DNA from: Sepiola atlantica
Lineage: Eukaryota > Mollusca > Cephalopoda > Sepiida > Sepiolidae
NCBI GenBank assembly: GCA_963556195.1
Contig: OY744517.1
Location: forward strand, 80,204,714 to 80,268,713
Direction: 5' to 3'
DNA length: 64,000 nt
Shown: positions 62,435-64,000 of the stretch, piece by piece
Position numbering within the stretch: the first letter of the stretch is position 1
Layout: every line of letters starts with the position of its first letter
The notes under the pieces: generated by a model
The model's input: the letters and a program-made list of their open reading frames with translations, nothing else
Database searches by the model: none
Told to the model about the DNA's origin: nothing
Position numbers and translations under genes: made by a program

Positions 62435-62895
62435 TAGGGGTGGGACGTAATGGGTAAACATTTCAGATTCATGCGAGTAGTATTTTTTTGTTCATTTATA
62501 CATAAATAACACAAAACAATCAAACATTTTGAAAATTTTGCAAAATTCAGAAGGTGCAGGCCACTAGTTTTTGGCTATTTTACATTCATGAAAACCCTTT
62601 CACAGCCTGAAAATAGTCCTAAATTAAATTACTATATCAGATTTAACCATTTATATCCATTCATAGCTTTTGAGGATGTTTTAAGACCTGCAATGTTGCA
62701 TGAAACCACTTTTTCACCGAAAAATGATGGATTTTGAGTCCAGTGGAGCCCTAACGGCTATTTTTGGCCTGCACCTTCTGAATTTTGCAAAATTTTCAAA
62801 ATGTTTGATTGTTTAGTGTTATTTATGTATAAATGAACACAAAAAAATACTACTCGCATGAATCTGAAATTTTCACCCATTACGTCCCACCCCTA
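62435..62895. mobile_element. 461-bp hAT-like MITE (family T1), copy 2
   Basis: The termini are TAGGGGTGGGACGTAATGGG and the exact inverse of its first 20 bases at the right end. CTTATAA flanks both sides (62428-62434 and 62896-62902). It is near-identical in layout to 14772-15234. No ORF. Confidence 0.92.
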
Positions 62896-62902
62896 CTTAT
62901 AA

Positions 62903-64000
62903 TTGTATTTCTGGATAAATTTGAATGAACTACAAAAGCTTCAAAGAAATGAAAAAGTTTCAACACTCATTTCTAAAAAAATGACATACATTTATTAATA
63001 ATGGTACAGGATATGAATATGTCTTTATTGTTTCTTTATTTGCTGGGGGATTGTATCTAATGTGACCTTGAAGGGCCGATAATAAATAAGAACACGGGTG
63101 TACATTTACAAGAGTGTGTATTTACAGAATAGTATGTTACAGAAAGAATGCCCGTCCTTCGTCGTAGGCTACTTTATACATAATGTCTAGAAGAGTCCAT
63201 ATAGTTACAGAAATAGGGTAGATCACCATAACAGTATCAAAGTTTCTCTATTAAAAATTGATTGTTTTTTTTTTAATTAGTTAGCCCCAAACTTTTAAGA
63301 TTTTGGGTTTATTTTATACAAATAGTTTTAGAATTAACAAAACAATCTTTTTTTTATGTCATATATATAAAATAATGTATTTTACATAAGTAGTTTATAT
63401 ATTTGTATATTTTATAAAAGAACTAAATATAAATTGCTTTGTTCTTTTATTTTAGATTAAGAATATTAATAAAGCTGATATAATTTGCTTTATTTATTAA
63501 AATATTACATTTTAAAAATTAACTTTAAAATTCTTTATTTTTCGCTAATTATAAAATGTGTATTTTCCTAATACTTTTACATAAAAAAACACTTGTAGCT
63601 TTGAAACTATATAATATTCATGACTAACATATTGAAAACATTAATTCTTACTTGGCCATCTCAGTTAAGCAATGATGTGCTTGGCCAATTACAAATCTTT
63701 CCTTAGCCCATATTGGTATATCTTTTGCTATTGATTAGCCTTACACTCTAAAATACTAAGAAATCCAACAAAACTCTTTCTCTTATTATAAATAAATTCT
63801 TTGTGCAGGTTAAATGACTTTTATTATCAAATAAAAGAAGAAAAGATAACTTTGGAGATTTTATGAAATTTCTTGTCAAATATTTAGATTTGCAATTCAA
63901 AGTGAGATTTTAAAGAATTTCTTTCAACTTTCCACTTCAAATAATTCTTTATATATTTCTTTCTTGCAGTTTTTTACTGTTTCCATCTTCTTTTTACATT
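62903..64000. other. No gene recognised
   Basis: Very A+T-rich; nothing coding or repeated was recognised. Confidence 0.5.

Overview
This is a eukaryotic, strongly A+T-rich genomic window dominated by introns, transposable-element debris and simple repeats. One protein-coding gene is recognisable. On the + strand, from about 4.5 kb to 36.6 kb, lies the 3' two-thirds of an RBR-type E3 ubiquitin ligase of the HOIP/RNF31 family, the catalytic subunit of the linear ubiquitin chain assembly complex. Thirteen coding exons can be placed by GT-AG boundaries (one GC-AG), continuous reading phase and similarity to the human protein. They encode 708 residues: a linker, a UBA-like helical region, RING1, IBR, RING2 with the catalytic Cys, and the linear-chain-determining domain (LDD). 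A further candidate terminal exon at 36,601 matches the human HOIP C-terminus better than the proximal one at 35,707. The N-terminal half (PUB and zinc-finger region in human HOIP) must lie left of the window.

The host is probably a marine invertebrate, most likely a mollusc and perhaps a cephalopod. This rests on introns of 0.6-5 kb packed with degenerate non-LTR retrotransposon 3' ends, tRNA-derived SINEs and TA/GA microsatellites. It is an inference from general features, not a species identification.

Layout: 0-4.5 kb is an intron or upstream region with a non-LTR RT remnant, a mariner-like scrap and a 491-bp terminal-inverted-repeat (TIR) element that ends 44 bp before the first visible exon. 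From 4.5 to 36 kb the HOIP exons are separated by introns holding TIR/MITE elements, Helitron-like elements (one split by a LINE insertion, one carrying a 30-bp minisatellite), SINEs with heads resembling the 5' end of U2 snRNA, tRNA-headed SINEs, RTE-like RT fragments, long palindromes and composite tandem arrays. From 37 to 64 kb no gene could be supported. That part holds further U2-headed SINEs, an RTE-like RT pseudogene on the minus strand (42.4-43.7 kb), several palindromic elements, a register-perfect 28-unit array of a 42-bp repeat (57.2-58.4 kb) and a second full copy of a 460-bp hAT-like MITE (62.4-62.9 kb).

The most notable observations are the two alternative HOIP terminal exons on either side of a palindromic element, the GC-AG intron, the U2-headed SINE family (all recognised copies on the + strand, one nested in another repeat with an 11-bp target duplication), and the 42-bp array with two-state variants. 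All calls come from reading the sequence; no database search was run.
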